From the NCBI GenBank assembly GCA_958298945.1, contig OY282609.1, forward strand, positions 58,872,220-58,936,219: 64,000 bases of DNA. Reading direction: 5' to 3'. Position 1 is the stretch's first letter, and each line of letters begins with the position of its first letter. The position numbers and the translations under genes are program-made. The stretch is from Atherix ibis (lineage: Eukaryota > Arthropoda > Insecta > Diptera > Athericidae). This document shows positions 32,086 through 43,732 of this stretch, one piece after another. The notes under the pieces were generated by a model. That model did not search any database. It had not been told where the DNA came from and saw only the letters and a list, made by a program, of their open reading frames with translations.

Positions 32086-32836
32086 GGCAGTTTATTTTTG
32101 AAAGCTCTGTCTTATAATCATCTGAAATTTTGCTGAAGTTTGTGTGGAATATTTTCTTCAGTTCCTTTCTCCAAATTTGCCTTATTTTGAATAGTTTCAA
32201 AATGCTTTTCGGCAGATTACTATATTGGTTATTATAAGATTTTCTTCTTGCTATAGTTTTTTCTAGAGCACAATTCGACGATCCGTTGAATTTTAATATA
32301 AGATGATCCAGTTCTTTGTTGGAATAGTTAATCTCTGACGAGATAACGATATTATTTAAGTGCTTGTCCAATTGTTTTTTAAAGGAATTCCAATTAGTGT
32401 TTCTGTAATCGAATTGATTAATGGTCTTATTGCACCAAAACCTGATTTGGTCTGTCAGGTTGAAACAAATATGGACTGGGAAATGATCCGAGTGGTATAT
32501 TGAAGTTTTTAATATACTGGTACCTCCTAAAAAATTGTGTATATTAGAGGATACAATAAACATATCTATAATTGATCCGCTACTAGGCCGTGTAGGCTCG
32601 AATGGACTGAGGATGTCTAGGTAGTTAATGCCACTGTTTTGATGTAGCCATCCCTCGATTGCTACGCCGTTAGTATTTTTAATAGTATCGCCCCAGATTG
32701 TATTTGTGGAGTTGAGATCACCTCCCGCAATGATCTCGCAGTCCGTACAATGGAGGTTGTTGAGGAAGGCAAGTAGATTAGAGATTTCCTGAACCGGACA
32801 AGAGGGTCTAATATAAATTGAAACAAATATTAAGTT

Positions 32837-32850
32837 CATGCCTTTTTTTA
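32837..32850. repeat. 14-bp target-site duplication, LINE 5' side
   Basis: CATGCCTTTTTTTA, an exact copy of 21983-21996. The ATG that appears to start the LINE endonuclease frame is part of this host-derived duplication and not a LINE start codon. Confidence 0.88.
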
Positions 32851-34489
32851 CAGTTTATATTTATTACTATTTATAATACTGTAGAAAACTATTATTTTCA
32901 ACTAAAAATCTCGGACAGGTTTATAATGTCTCGGAGGACAACTTATAGCGTCACAAAAATCTCTGTTGCTATAATGTGGCTCGTGGTTTTTTTTTCTCCA
33001 GGTAATTAATAAACCTTATTTATCGATAAAATAATATTGTTTATTCACGGTAATCAATAAATTTTATTTATGGATCAAATTAAAAAAGTAGGTAGCCTCT
33101 GCATTTGTAGTGCATGTTCAGTTAGTGTTTTAATACGATTTTGATGGTGAGGATAATTTTCGTGAGAAAAAAATCACCAAACCCTTAAAATTCTTAATAC
33201 TTTGCGAAATAACATAATAATAAATATAATTTTTTGTTCTATAGATTTAGTAATTTTTTTTAAAGATTTATAAAACTATTTTTTTTTATAAATTAAGCGA
33301 TCATCAAATAAGAAATTCTGTATGAAAAAAAAACTCGTACATGACATTTCTCGTCAAAAGCATTTGTTCTTTCAGGCATTTTTCTCATTGGAACGAAAGA
33401 GAAACTAAAACCAATTTAATCTAAAGACAATTGAATTGGTCTAATGTCATTTGTCAGATTTCGGTTGAGAAAGTCGAACAAAACTTACTTATAATGAGTC
33501 GCGTTAAGTTCTTAAGGTAATTTTATAAATAGTGATAAATATTTATGTGTTCCGAACGAATATAACCTAAAAATAAAATGTTCAAAATAAAAGCTTATAA
33601 TAATATGAATCCATTAAGAACTTATTTCTTCAGCTTTATATCCGCAAATCATTTTGCACATGCCAAGTAAGTTTATAGACTTTCACTATTAATGACCTAT
33701 TCATTTTATTACGAGTAATTTTGATGTCCTCTTTTATTTTTTAAATAAAAACCAACTGTACAGTAGTGTCCAAAAACTATAATGCTACTTTTTATTGGAG
33801 TTTAAACAAATGAAAATCATTTTTGAAATAATAAGTTCAATTTTATTAATTATTTATAATATTTTATCACATGAGTCAACAACAATTCCTAACACCAATC
33901 ATTTAATTTACAATTTAAACAGATTGTACAACTTCCTGTCAATAATTGCTGTTTATAATGATTAATGCTGAGTCTCTAAAACATATATTGTACAAGTTCA
34001 AAAAAAATCCATTTTTGCAATATTTCGACTGAATAAAAATGTCCATATAGAAAATATAAGCTTGTCATATTAACAAAAGCATTTAATTACGATAATTATG
34101 ATTAAATAGAATTTTTTGAACCAATTTTAAGCTCACTAATTACCACAATTAAAATACAATATTCAATTTATTAATAACTATTATATTAATTTACACATAA
34201 ATATATTCGGTGTATTTTTTTTATATTTAAATTATTTAAAAACTACCATTTAATTATTGTGATGCTTTAGTTCCTATTTGTATTTTCATTTTATATTGAA
34301 ATATAAACCTAAACCACATGTTTTTAATACTTTCTATGAATAGAGTGATGTGTACCGCTTACCAAAAATCTTACATTAGCATAATTTTAAACATTAAAAT
34401 AGTTGAATTATGTTTTTAAATCTTGAAGAGTGGGATGAAAAATTTTATTATTACGAAAACGGTATCTACTGTATTAAAAATACCACTAT
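32851..34489. other. AT-rich intergenic DNA
   Basis: Host sequence to the right of the nested cluster, up to the 3' end of the TMEM62-like gene. No coding exon, RNA gene or transposon end is recognisable. The part nearest 34490 should include the 3' untranslated region of the minus-strand gene. Confidence 0.5.
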
Positions 34490-36895
34490 TCATTGTTTTC
34501 TTCCTTCTCTTGCCATACGCTGATTGCAGACCTATAACAAAAATTTATTCAGTTTATATTTTTTTAACAAAATCTTATAATAATGATTTTAATATTACCT
34601 TAATGATTTAATAGGTACATTATTGGCTAAGTACCAAAGTGAAATATTTAATAGTAGAGACCATGTGCGGAATGGTCCGAAAATGACTGCTATTGTTCCA
34701 TATGACATCCAGAAAAAATATAATAAAATCAATTCAACAATGATCATTAAAAAGAATGGCAGGTGGAACAATATAATGCGAATCCATCGAGGTTTTTCTA
34801 ATCGATCTGATGTCAACTGTCTTAAATGTCTGTCTACAGCGTATGCATAATATATATTTAAGGGTATTTGACAAAATGACAGCTGAAATGCTCCGTAAAG
34901 ATAACTAAGTGATCCGGGCAGGAAAGCGTTATTTACGAAAATACCCCAAACGAATATGACGCCTGTGTGCCCGTCAATAATTTGGCCCATCGACCATGGA
35001 CCAACTGTTAAATAGACACAATAAAACAAAATAGGCAGAAATATTCGATCTACAGAGGAACAAATCCACAATTTGCGTATGAAATTTCGAAAACATCGAT
35101 TTCGAATTCGCGGTTTTTTGCACTTTCCATTGCACACAAGTTCATGCATTACTCGAAAAATACAAAGCGGCAAAATACATGAAATTAATGCTATTCCAAA
35201 AAGAGCTTGAAATATTTTAGAGAAATCGGTCATAAGTACTATTCTAGAAAGAAGTTTGAAATTTGTCCGTGTCCCATCCAGAGAAAATGGTATCTGCACC
35301 TGAACAAAGAAAATAATTTATTTCATTAACCACAGAAACTAGTGAAAATTAATTACTTTTTTGGTATTTCCTGAGCTCGTTTCGACAGACGCTTCAATAT
35401 GATGCAACCCCACGCTGTATATTTCCGGTTGCCACGGTGCCACGTAAAGAATTTTGGTAACTTGTTTACAATCAATCCACCCTTGGGAATCGACTTGTAT
35501 TTTGCAATTAGTTACTTTTTCTTTAGAAAAAATTAAGACGCGAACATGTGTTGATTCTAAAATCATTTGATTATCTTCTTTCCCTGGCAAATGGTACAGG
35601 GCGTCTTTTGGATTTGTGAACAATACAATTGGCCAGTCATTGTGAGAAACGTCTACGAAGGAGAAGATACCGTGATCAAAGGCGGCAATGCGAAATCTGA
35701 ATTATAAAAAAATTCGAAATATAATTTTAGAAATTAAGATACAAGATTTTTTTTATTAAAATTTTTACAATCGATTGTCTTTCCAATCTCCCAATTCTAA
35801 TTCGAGAAATCCAGGTTTTTGGAATGTGTACATGTTTTTAAGTAGACCACCCATTGTATGAAGGTGTCCACATAAGTACACGAAACTTTCTTCAAAACTA
35901 CCGATAATTTTACGAAATCCTCCGCTTCCAGCACCAGGTGCAAGAATGCACGATGTTGGATAGTGCCCAAACCAAACGATATAGTTTGATCCCAATTCTC
36001 TAGCCTCTGTAGCCATGTCGATTATGGAACTTGTTTCGTTCACATCCAAAAGGCCAATAAAGTTAAATTGACGCTTAGGTCCTGGGTCCAAACATGCATC
36101 AACCGCTATGAATGTGTATATGTCATCTCCGTCTTTAATCTAAGTTCAAATGTACCTACAATATTGGTTTGCTAATAATTGTTATTATTACATCATACCT
36201 GGTGCATATAGGAACGCTGATGTTTTGGACCTTGCATTGAAAATGTATTAAAATAATTCAAACTTGAATTTGTATGGGGAACGTTGAAGTTGTCTGCGAA
36301 AAAGGTTTTGAAAATAAATCAAAAAATATTCATTTTCTATAAATGCAGCATATAAGTAAAAAGATATAGACCATGATTGCCCCGAATATCTAACCAAACG
36401 GTTTTGTTTGCAATATTAGATTTAGTCAGGATGTCTTTGTAGACCTCCCACTCTTCTTTTATTTGTCCCGAGCCTAAGTGATTCTTTTCCTTAGAATCAG
36501 TAAGATCTCCAGAAGCTAATACAATTGGTGGCCGTATCACATCAAGAGTCGTATTGGTAAATTTACGCAACTGTTCAATTCGATCTTGATCATGAAAAAT
36601 GCTCAAATGTAAATCGGATATCTGGCAAATATAAATTTTATTTTATTGTTATAAAATCTAATTTTAATTAGATAGTCGTTCATATAACCTGTACAAACCA
36701 CAATAAATGATCTTCTTTGTCATCAAAACGTAATTTTTTATCAATAATTCGTTCTTGTACATTTTCATTCTGTGTACGGCGTAATTTATTTTCTAGTATT
36801 TTGTCTGTGCTTATAAGATTAGCAAAATTTGCAATAAAAATCGAAAATATTAAAATGATAATTATCAATAAAATAGCAGAAGTCGAATAACGCAT
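34490..36895 (-). CDS. TMEM62-like multipass membrane metallophosphoesterase
   Basis: Seven exons join in frame on the minus strand: 36895-36689, 36621-36372, 36293-36199, 36139-35769, 35696-35357, 35299-34619 and 34531-34490. All introns are GT-AG, giving about 661 residues, close to vertebrate TMEM62. A hydrophobic anchor spans residues 7-27. The calcineurin-like phosphoesterase motifs follow in order: SDLH (about 71), SGDLTDS, RGNHD (about 151), WFGHYP and LCGHLH. The second half has several hydrophobic segments between about 430 and 645. The family is predicted to be a hydrolase, but its substrate is not known to me. The last exon (VCNQRMAREGRKQ) is the weakest part, resting only on splice sites and phase. 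The start was taken as the first ATG before the anchor. It is divergent to RnrL. Confidence 0.88.
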
Positions 36896-37818
36896 CTCTA
36901 TATTGATTGCCCACCGATTTTACACTTCTCTTTCTTAATATAACAAATAAAATTTTAAAATTTTACAAAATAATTTTATTATACGAATAGTTTTTTTCTC
37001 AAATTTTTAAAATACATTTATAATTATATTAATTTTTTCCAATATAAAAGATCATTTCTAAATGTAAATTTAATTAAAATGTGATAAATACAAATTTTTC
37101 GGTTAATGTGTCAAACTTTATATCACATTGACAGTTCGGTGTTTTATTTGCATAATGCTAGAGAGGTTTATGTTTTCTTTTTAAAATATTCAGCTGTCAA
37201 ATTTAACAAAAGGGGAAATTTTGTTTAAAAAACTTTCCAATGTATAACAGTGTTTGGCAAAAAAATTTTTTTTTTATTTTAAACAAAATTAGAATCAATA
37301 ATGTTAAGAAATTAATAAATTCAAATTGATTATTTAAATAGAAAATTCCAAAATATTTCGTGGAGTTACTGTAAGTATAATTAATATAAATCAGTTATAA
37401 AACAATTCAATAGAGGACCCTGTTCTTTTAGCTCATAATTTCTGTGCTATATTAAATTTATGTCGCTCATTATAATATTGTGAGTATTGATAAGATCTAA
37501 AATCGCTTATTATTTACTTGAAATAGAGCAAAATTCTTTTATGGTAAAAATCGTTCTAATTGAACAGTCATATTAATACAATTCAAAAAAAATTTTTAAA
37601 TACAATTCAAAAATTCAAAAGAAGCGGTCTAACTAAAATAACAGTGTTACAAGCAAACACTAAAAGTAGTTATGTACTAAAATCAGGTTGAAAGCATCTG
37701 TTGAGTTTCGCGCGTTTTTCGAGCCTCGATTTCACAATTTACGGCTGTGTAGTTTGAAGAAGAAAGAAATTGTGCTTAGTTAATTTTGATAAAAAAAATC
37801 CACTTTGAAATTGAAGAA
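36896..37818. promoter_or_regulatory. divergent promoter region between TMEM62-like gene and RnrL
   Basis: 923 bp separate the two start codons, so both promoters and leaders must lie here unless far-upstream exons exist. It is AT-rich; an E2F-like site at 37706 is the only recognisable element. No TATA box can be told apart from the background. Confidence 0.5.
37706..37713 (+). promoter_or_regulatory. E2F-like site (TTTCGCGC) upstream of RnrL
   Basis: TTTCGCGC matches the E2F consensus TTTSSCGC and stands out in very AT-rich DNA; a second CG-containing string (TTTTCGAGCC) follows at once. It is 106 bp before the RnrL start codon. Ribonucleotide reductase genes are classic E2F targets in animals, including Drosophila. 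Binding here is inference. Confidence 0.6.
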
Positions 37819-40730
37819 ATGAAACCACACAAGATGTACGTGATAAAAAGAGGTAAATAAAGTATAAATTTAGAATATTGAGATTTATTTTGGCGTTTGA
37901 TTTGAAGAATCTAATTAGAATTACTTTATCGTAGACCACAGAAAAGAGGAAGTGCACTTCGACAAAATCACATCTAGAATCCAGAAATTATGTTATGGAT
38001 TAAATATGGACTTTGTCGATCCGGTAAGTTTTGTATAAATTTCGCAATGAACAGGTTATGGTTATCTTAACAGCGGTACTCTTTGTTAATATATGCTAGA
38101 AAATTTTCGGTAGATTGTAAGAGGTGTTTTTGTTAATATGAAAAATTGATCCCTAAATTTTCATAGTTTTTAATAATTAATGTTAATGTAGTAGTAATTA
38201 TTTTAAACTGTGGCAAATTTCAATGATAGCGATTTCCTTTTAAAGGTGGCTATTACGCTTAAAGTTATCAATGGGATCTATAGTGGGGTTACAACCCAAG
38301 AGTTAGACAATTTGGCTGCTGAGACAGCAGCAACAATGACTACAACTCATGCTGATTATGCTATATTAGCAGCTCGATTGGTTATATCAAATTTACACAA
38401 AGAAACCAAAAAAGTTTTTTCAGGTAATAATTGAGTTTTACACTTAATAGCGAAGAGTTAAATAATTATTTCTATTTTATTAATAATCATTAGATGTAAT
38501 TCATGATCTTTATAATGTGGAAAATGAGTATACCAAAAAGAAAACACCGATGATATCGGAATTCTACTACAACGTGATTATGAAAAATTCGGACCGATTA
38601 AATTCGGCAATTGTATACGATCGTGATTTTGGTTACAATTATTTCGGTTTTAAAACGTTGGAACGTTCATACTTATTAAAAATTAAAGGGAAAATCGTTG
38701 AACGTCCGCAGCATATGTTGATGAGAGTATCTGTAGGTATTCATGGTGAGGACATTGATTCGGCGATCGAAACATACAATTTACTTTCTGGAAGATATTT
38801 CACCCATGCATCACCAACACTGTTTGCTGCAGCAACCATTCGTCCCCAATTGTCGTCATGCTTCCTGCTTTCTATGACGGAAGATTCGATCGAAGGTATT
38901 TACGATACACTGAAGCAATGTGCATTGATTTCAAAGTCAGCCGGTGGAATCGGTTTAAATGTGCACTGTATTCGTGCCAAAGGAGCATATATAGCCGGAA
39001 CAAATGGACTGTCCAACGGAATAGTGCCAATGTTACGTGTATACAACAATACGGCTCGATATGTTGATCAGGGCGGTAATAAGCGCCCTGGTGCTTTTGC
39101 TATATACTTAGAACCTTGGCACGCTGATGTATTTGAGTTCTTGGATCTAAAAAAGAACACAGGAAAGGAGGAGAATCGTGCCCGTGATCTGTTCTTTGCT
39201 TTATGGATACCGGACTTATTTATGAAACGTGTGGAGGCAGACGGAGAATGGTCGTTAATGTGTCCTAATGAAAGCCCTGAACTTTTTGACACGTGGGGAG
39301 AAAAGTTCGAGGCACTTTATACGCAATATGAGAAGGAAGGACGATATATAAGAAAAGTTAAAGCGCAACAATTGTGGTTTGCAATCATAGAATCACAAGT
39401 TGAAACAGGCACACCATACATGTTGTATAAGGACGCTTGTAATAGAAAAAGTAATCAGCAAAATCTTGGTACAATTCGTTGTAGTAATTTGTGCACAGAA
39501 ATTGTGGAGTATACATCGAAGGATGAAATTGCAGTCTGCAATTTAGCATCGATTGCATTGAACATGTTTGTAAATACAGAAAAGCGTGCATATGATTTCC
39601 AGAACTTAAAAGAAGTAACCAAAGTAGTAACAAAGAATCTAAACAAAATTATCGATGTAAATTATTATCCAGTTCCGGAAGCTAGAAAATCAAATATGCG
39701 CCATAGACCAATTGGGATCGGTGTGCAAGGGCTGGCGGATGCATTCATTTTGATGCGATATCCATACGAAAGTGAAGAGGCTCAACTCTTGAATCAGCAA
39801 ATTTTCGAAACCATATACTATGGCTCATTGGAAGCAAGTTGTGAACTAGCCGAGAAATACGGAACGTACGAAACGTATGAAGGTTGTCCAGTCAGTAAAG
39901 GAATTCTCCAATATGATATGTGGAATAAGAAGCCGACAGATCTTTGGAACTGGGACGAGCTGAAAGCGAAAATAAAAAAACACGGCATCAGAAATTCTTT
40001 ATTAATGGCACCAATGCCAACAGCATCAACGGCACAAATTCTCGGAAACAATGAATCGTTTGAACCATATACGTCGAATGTTTATAATCGTCGTGTACTG
40101 TCCGGTGAATTCCAAGTTGTCAATCATCATTTGCTGAAAGACTTAACTGAATTGAATCTTTGGGATGAAGATATGAAAAATACAATAATTGCACACAATG
40201 GATCCATTCAATCAATTGATAGAATACCGGAACATTTACGGAATTTATACAAAACAGTTTGGGAGATTTCTATCAAGACCACAATGAAAATGGCAGCCGA
40301 TCGTGGAGCGTTTATCGATCAGAGTCAGTCGTTCAATATTCATGTCGCTCAACCAAACTATGGAAAATTATCATCGATACACTTTTACGGTTGGAAATTG
40401 GGACTAAAAACGGGAATGTATTATTTAAGAACAAAGCCAGCTGTCAATGCTATACAATTTACTGTTGATAAGAAGCGTGCTGATGCGTACAATAATGTTC
40501 CAATGGAAAACGGGCAAAACAAATCAACAAATCAAGGTATAAAAAGTCCATCGAATCTTGTAAAAGCAAATGGTACAGCTGAAGATGTTGCGATATTAGC
40601 AGAAGGTGTAAATAATGTGTCTATTTCTAATGTAACGGAAAATTCACCTGATAAAGAGCGTGTCAAGCACATGGCAGAATTAGTATGCTCGTTAGAAAAT
40701 CGTGATGAGTGCCTTATGTGCGGCTCATAA
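37819..40730 (+). CDS. RnrL: ribonucleoside-diphosphate reductase large subunit (class I)
   Basis: Four exons (37819-37852, 37935-38023, 38246-38423, 38494-40730) join in frame to 845 residues; the start gives [11 protein letters not shown], the usual N-terminus ahead of the ATP cone (about residues 7-95). It reduces ribonucleoside diphosphates to deoxy forms in the cytosol together with the small subunit. Visible active-site residues are the buried Cys in QLSSCFLL (about 213) and its partner in AVCNLAS (about 439), the NLCTE triad with the thiyl Cys (about 422-426), [14 protein letters not shown] in the substrate pocket, the radical-path tyrosines in GMYYLRTKP (about 732), and the C-terminal redox pair in CLMCGS. 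Nothing essential is missing. Length is slightly above the roughly 800 residues usual for the family because of a longer Asn/Ser-rich linker before the tail. Confidence 0.97.
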
Positions 40731-41213
40731 TCTCAACTAATCCTAATTTTTCTAATAATTTGAATCTATTTTTTCCCTCTAAATTAGTTTTATTGTGCCG
40801 GCCCCTAAAAAAAGTTACAAAGAAAAAAACCAAAATACATTAACGATAAATTAAAAAAGAACGTTAATTGCGGGTGAACATAATTTATCATACAGTTAAT
40901 TTCTTACTATTAAATATTGACCGAAAACAAAATGTGTATAAACAACGCGAAGCGATGGAGCACAAAAATTGGGGGCATTTTGGCATTTTATTTTAGAGAC
41001 GAAAATAATTTTAAATAATTTTTTATTTGCTCTTTATGAAAGTTCTATTTTTTATAAATTTAATTCAAAAAATGTAATTATTGTGTGGGATTTTTTTCCT
41101 TTTTAAATAAAACGTACACATATATCGCAAATTTGTATTTATAAAAGTTTTTTTTTTTTGGTTCTTTTCAAATAATAAAACAAAATTAGTGAATTTATGT
41201 TTAAGTAAAGATT
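40731..41213 (+). other. RnrL 3' flank
   Basis: AT-rich, with no coding signal. An AATAAA near 41107 (TTTAAATAAAACG) is a possible poly(A) signal. It ends where the Tigger-like relic begins. Confidence 0.45.
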
Positions 41214-42280
41214 ACACCGAATTCTCTTTTTGCACGAATTTATTTTACACGAATTGGATTTAACACGAGTTAAAACGAAAAAAAATATTCTCAATTGTTT
41301 TGTTTTAACACGATTTTCAATATTCTATGAACTTTTTTATAAATTTTTCCGAGAATTTTTCTGATGAATTTTTTTCATTCTCACTCCTCACAAATATGCA
41401 TTTTAACTTCGTGTTAAATTTTTCACAATTCAGTTAGATTATGTCGATTATATGAGTGGGATTCCCCGAATTATGCGTAGGGTAAAGACGTAACGTATTT
41501 TTTACACAATTTAATTTTGGTTTTGAGAGTTGAAAAGAAAAGACGTTTAGTTATAAGTAAAATAAAGTTAGTGCTCGTATAGATTTATTAACTCAATAAC
41601 AGGTAAGTTTTAAATAATTTTCAAATCTTTCCATTATTAATATAAAGAATATTATTGGTAGCCTTAACACAATATCAAATAATTCACCTCTAATAAAAAC
41701 AAAGAGAAAGGCGATCAAACTTAGAAAAATTATTGAAGATGGAGGATACACCATAGATCAAGTTTGGAATGTAAATGAAAGTGACCTTTTTTTAAAAAGA
41801 ATGCCTAGGAGAACTTATGTTGCAAAATCGCAGAAAACTGTCGGTGGTTTTAAAGTAGCAAAGGACCGTGCAACATTGTTGTTTTGTTTCAATGCTTCAG
41901 GAGAACGTATGTTAAAACCACTGCCAGTAAATCGCGCCTTAAGACCACGCTCGATGAATCATGTAGATATCAATAAATTGTCAATTTACTGGACTGCAAA
42001 CAAAAAGGCCTCGGTGACCAGTGCAATCTTCACAGAATGGTTTCAGAAATACTTCATCCCAGAAGTTAGACGCTACATGAATACAAAACGTCTAGAATTT
42101 AAAGTTCTTTTAATTCTAGACAATGCACCTGGCCATCTGGTCTTGGAGCACCCAAATGTGCAATTTTGTTTTCTTCTTTTTAGGTCTGGAACCAATCTAC
42201 TATTCTTCCATTTAGCCAATATCTTTGTTTACACGAATTTTTTTGGGAACGTATCTATCGTGTAGAAAGAGAATTAGGTG
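41214..42280 (+). mobile_element. Tigger/pogo-like DDE transposon relic
   Basis: Imperfect inverted ends (ACACCGAATTCTC at the left; complement of GAATTAGGTGT at the right) enclose a transposase fragment. About 41690-42160 encodes KLRKIIEDGGYTIDQVWNVN, then LPVNRALRPR, WFQKYFIPEVRRYM and VLLILDNAPGHL, the second catalytic Asp region of the Tigger/jerky DDE domain. The first catalytic box reads NESDLF where DETGLF is usual, so the Asp is replaced. The segment after PNVQFCFL is truncated and the N-terminal CENP-B-like HTH is absent. The internal ACACGAATT repeats fit Tigger-type ends. Boundaries are approximate and no clear TA duplication remains. Confidence 0.75.
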
Positions 42281-43732
42281 TGCTTTGGGGATGTGAGTCG
42301 TTGAGTGAGTTGGTAACCTGTTGATATGTTTTTGTTATTTGTACAGTTGACCATTAGGCGCAATAAGAAATATTTTCTTACGCGATGACACTTGTCAACC
42401 TTTCCTTTAAAGCATAAAAAACAATTGTGGATTTACAATTCTCTTCAAGATATAAATGTATACATAGAAGAAGAATTATTTTATACGAAAATTTACTAAA
42501 ATCGGAAGATTGTATATTAATAAAAGTTAATTATGTAAGGGGGACTTTTAAGGGATCAGAAGTTGATAGAATGTTGTATATGGCACTACTGTTGTGTCCA
42601 TATTCACTTTTCTGACGTTGACGTTTGTAATTGGAGTTTATTTCCAAAATGAACTAGTTCCGTGTGGTGAATAATTGTATTAAAATTTGTGTGTGGTTAC
42701 GTTTCTCAGGTAAATAATTCCCAAATATTAACAGATATACAAATTATTTAATATTGATAAAATGTAATATCATTTACAGTTGAAATAATATTTTATAGAA
42801 AAAATATTTTGGATAAAAAGGTGATAATTATTTGGAATTGGAACGAATGCATTTCTAATTTGACTTGGAGAGAAAGGTAACCTAATTGTTTCCATCTCAC
42901 TATCGCTGATATTTATTTTGTGAATGCTTATTCATCTCTAATGATTTTCTTTCTTTCTTCGGTTTAAATTCATACTAATACTTGTCGGTTGCCCAATGAT
43001 TATAATATAACTATTTTCAAACTCTAAAAGTAGATAATTATGAATAAATTTCACCTACTCGCTGCTAATATTTATGCACATATACCATATATCATCACTC
43101 ATATATGGCTTAGACAACTTGGCTTTTTTCGTTTTTTTATTTTTTTAAATGACATTAACTTGTAAAAGATATTCTGACTAATTTATATATATAATAAATT
43201 TGAAAATATCTAAATTGAAAGATTTTATCATTTTATTATTATTAACAAATGAATACAGTCATTTAGGTGTGACGGATTCGAAATTTTTCTGTGAATGTAC
43301 GAAAAAAAAAGTTTCTTGTCATTTCGAATCGAATGTGTTTGTAATATTTGCATTGATCCAATTTTTTTGCTACTGTTAAATTTAATAATATTTTTATACT
43401 CATTGTTAATGTAATATATCAGTTTATTGTATTATAATTCGGACAATACGCAGATGTTTGCACGCTTAAGTTTTATAGATTTCGCCTATTATTTCTTTTG
43501 TATTGTAAATAAGAAATTTCGTTTATGAATTTAACAAAAATAAAAGAAATTGACACTGATTTAATTTAAACGTAATTTCGCACATAATTTATATTTATAA
43601 AAAAAAAAATAACGAAAGAAAAGATAAATAATTTTGTGTAAGTTAATCGGTGCAAAGTGATGGTCATTAGTTTATTAAATTTGAAATTTCAGTACGACAA
43701 AAGAAATAAACGTGAAAAGTTAAGAGAATATA
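42281..43732 (+). other. upstream region of the CCDC9-like gene with a possible leader exon
   Basis: No coding gene. A splice-donor-like CTCAG/GTAAAT at about 42708-42713 and an acceptor-like TTTCAG just before 43693 would form a 5' untranslated exon and intron ahead of the ATG at 43733. This is inference from splice consensus only. The rest is AT-rich. Confidence 0.35.

Larger units (their letters stand above)
21997..32836 (-). mobile_element. 5'-truncated LINE (jockey/I-like) split by three later insertions
   Basis: The LINE reads on the minus strand. Its 5' end is at 32836, inside the AP-endonuclease domain (NLIFVSIYIRP..., then GGDLNSTNTIWG, IIDMF and a YHSDHFPV box). It continues past the LTR element into the reverse transcriptase: SSGLDDIPN, RPISLL, FGFRKQHST, LDIQKAFDTVWW, QRGVPQGSVSGPLL and, after a frameshift near 26290, FYADDTLLY. 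The C-terminus resumes on the far side of the Minos-like element (ILHLAEKYLSKIGNHPN at about 23885-23840). The 3' untranslated region is interrupted by mariner copy C and ends in AATTG repeats at 22003-22020. Removing the three insertions leaves about 3.0 kb of LINE. The frameshift makes this copy inactive. The 14-bp duplication is typical of target-primed reverse transcription. Confidence 0.9.
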
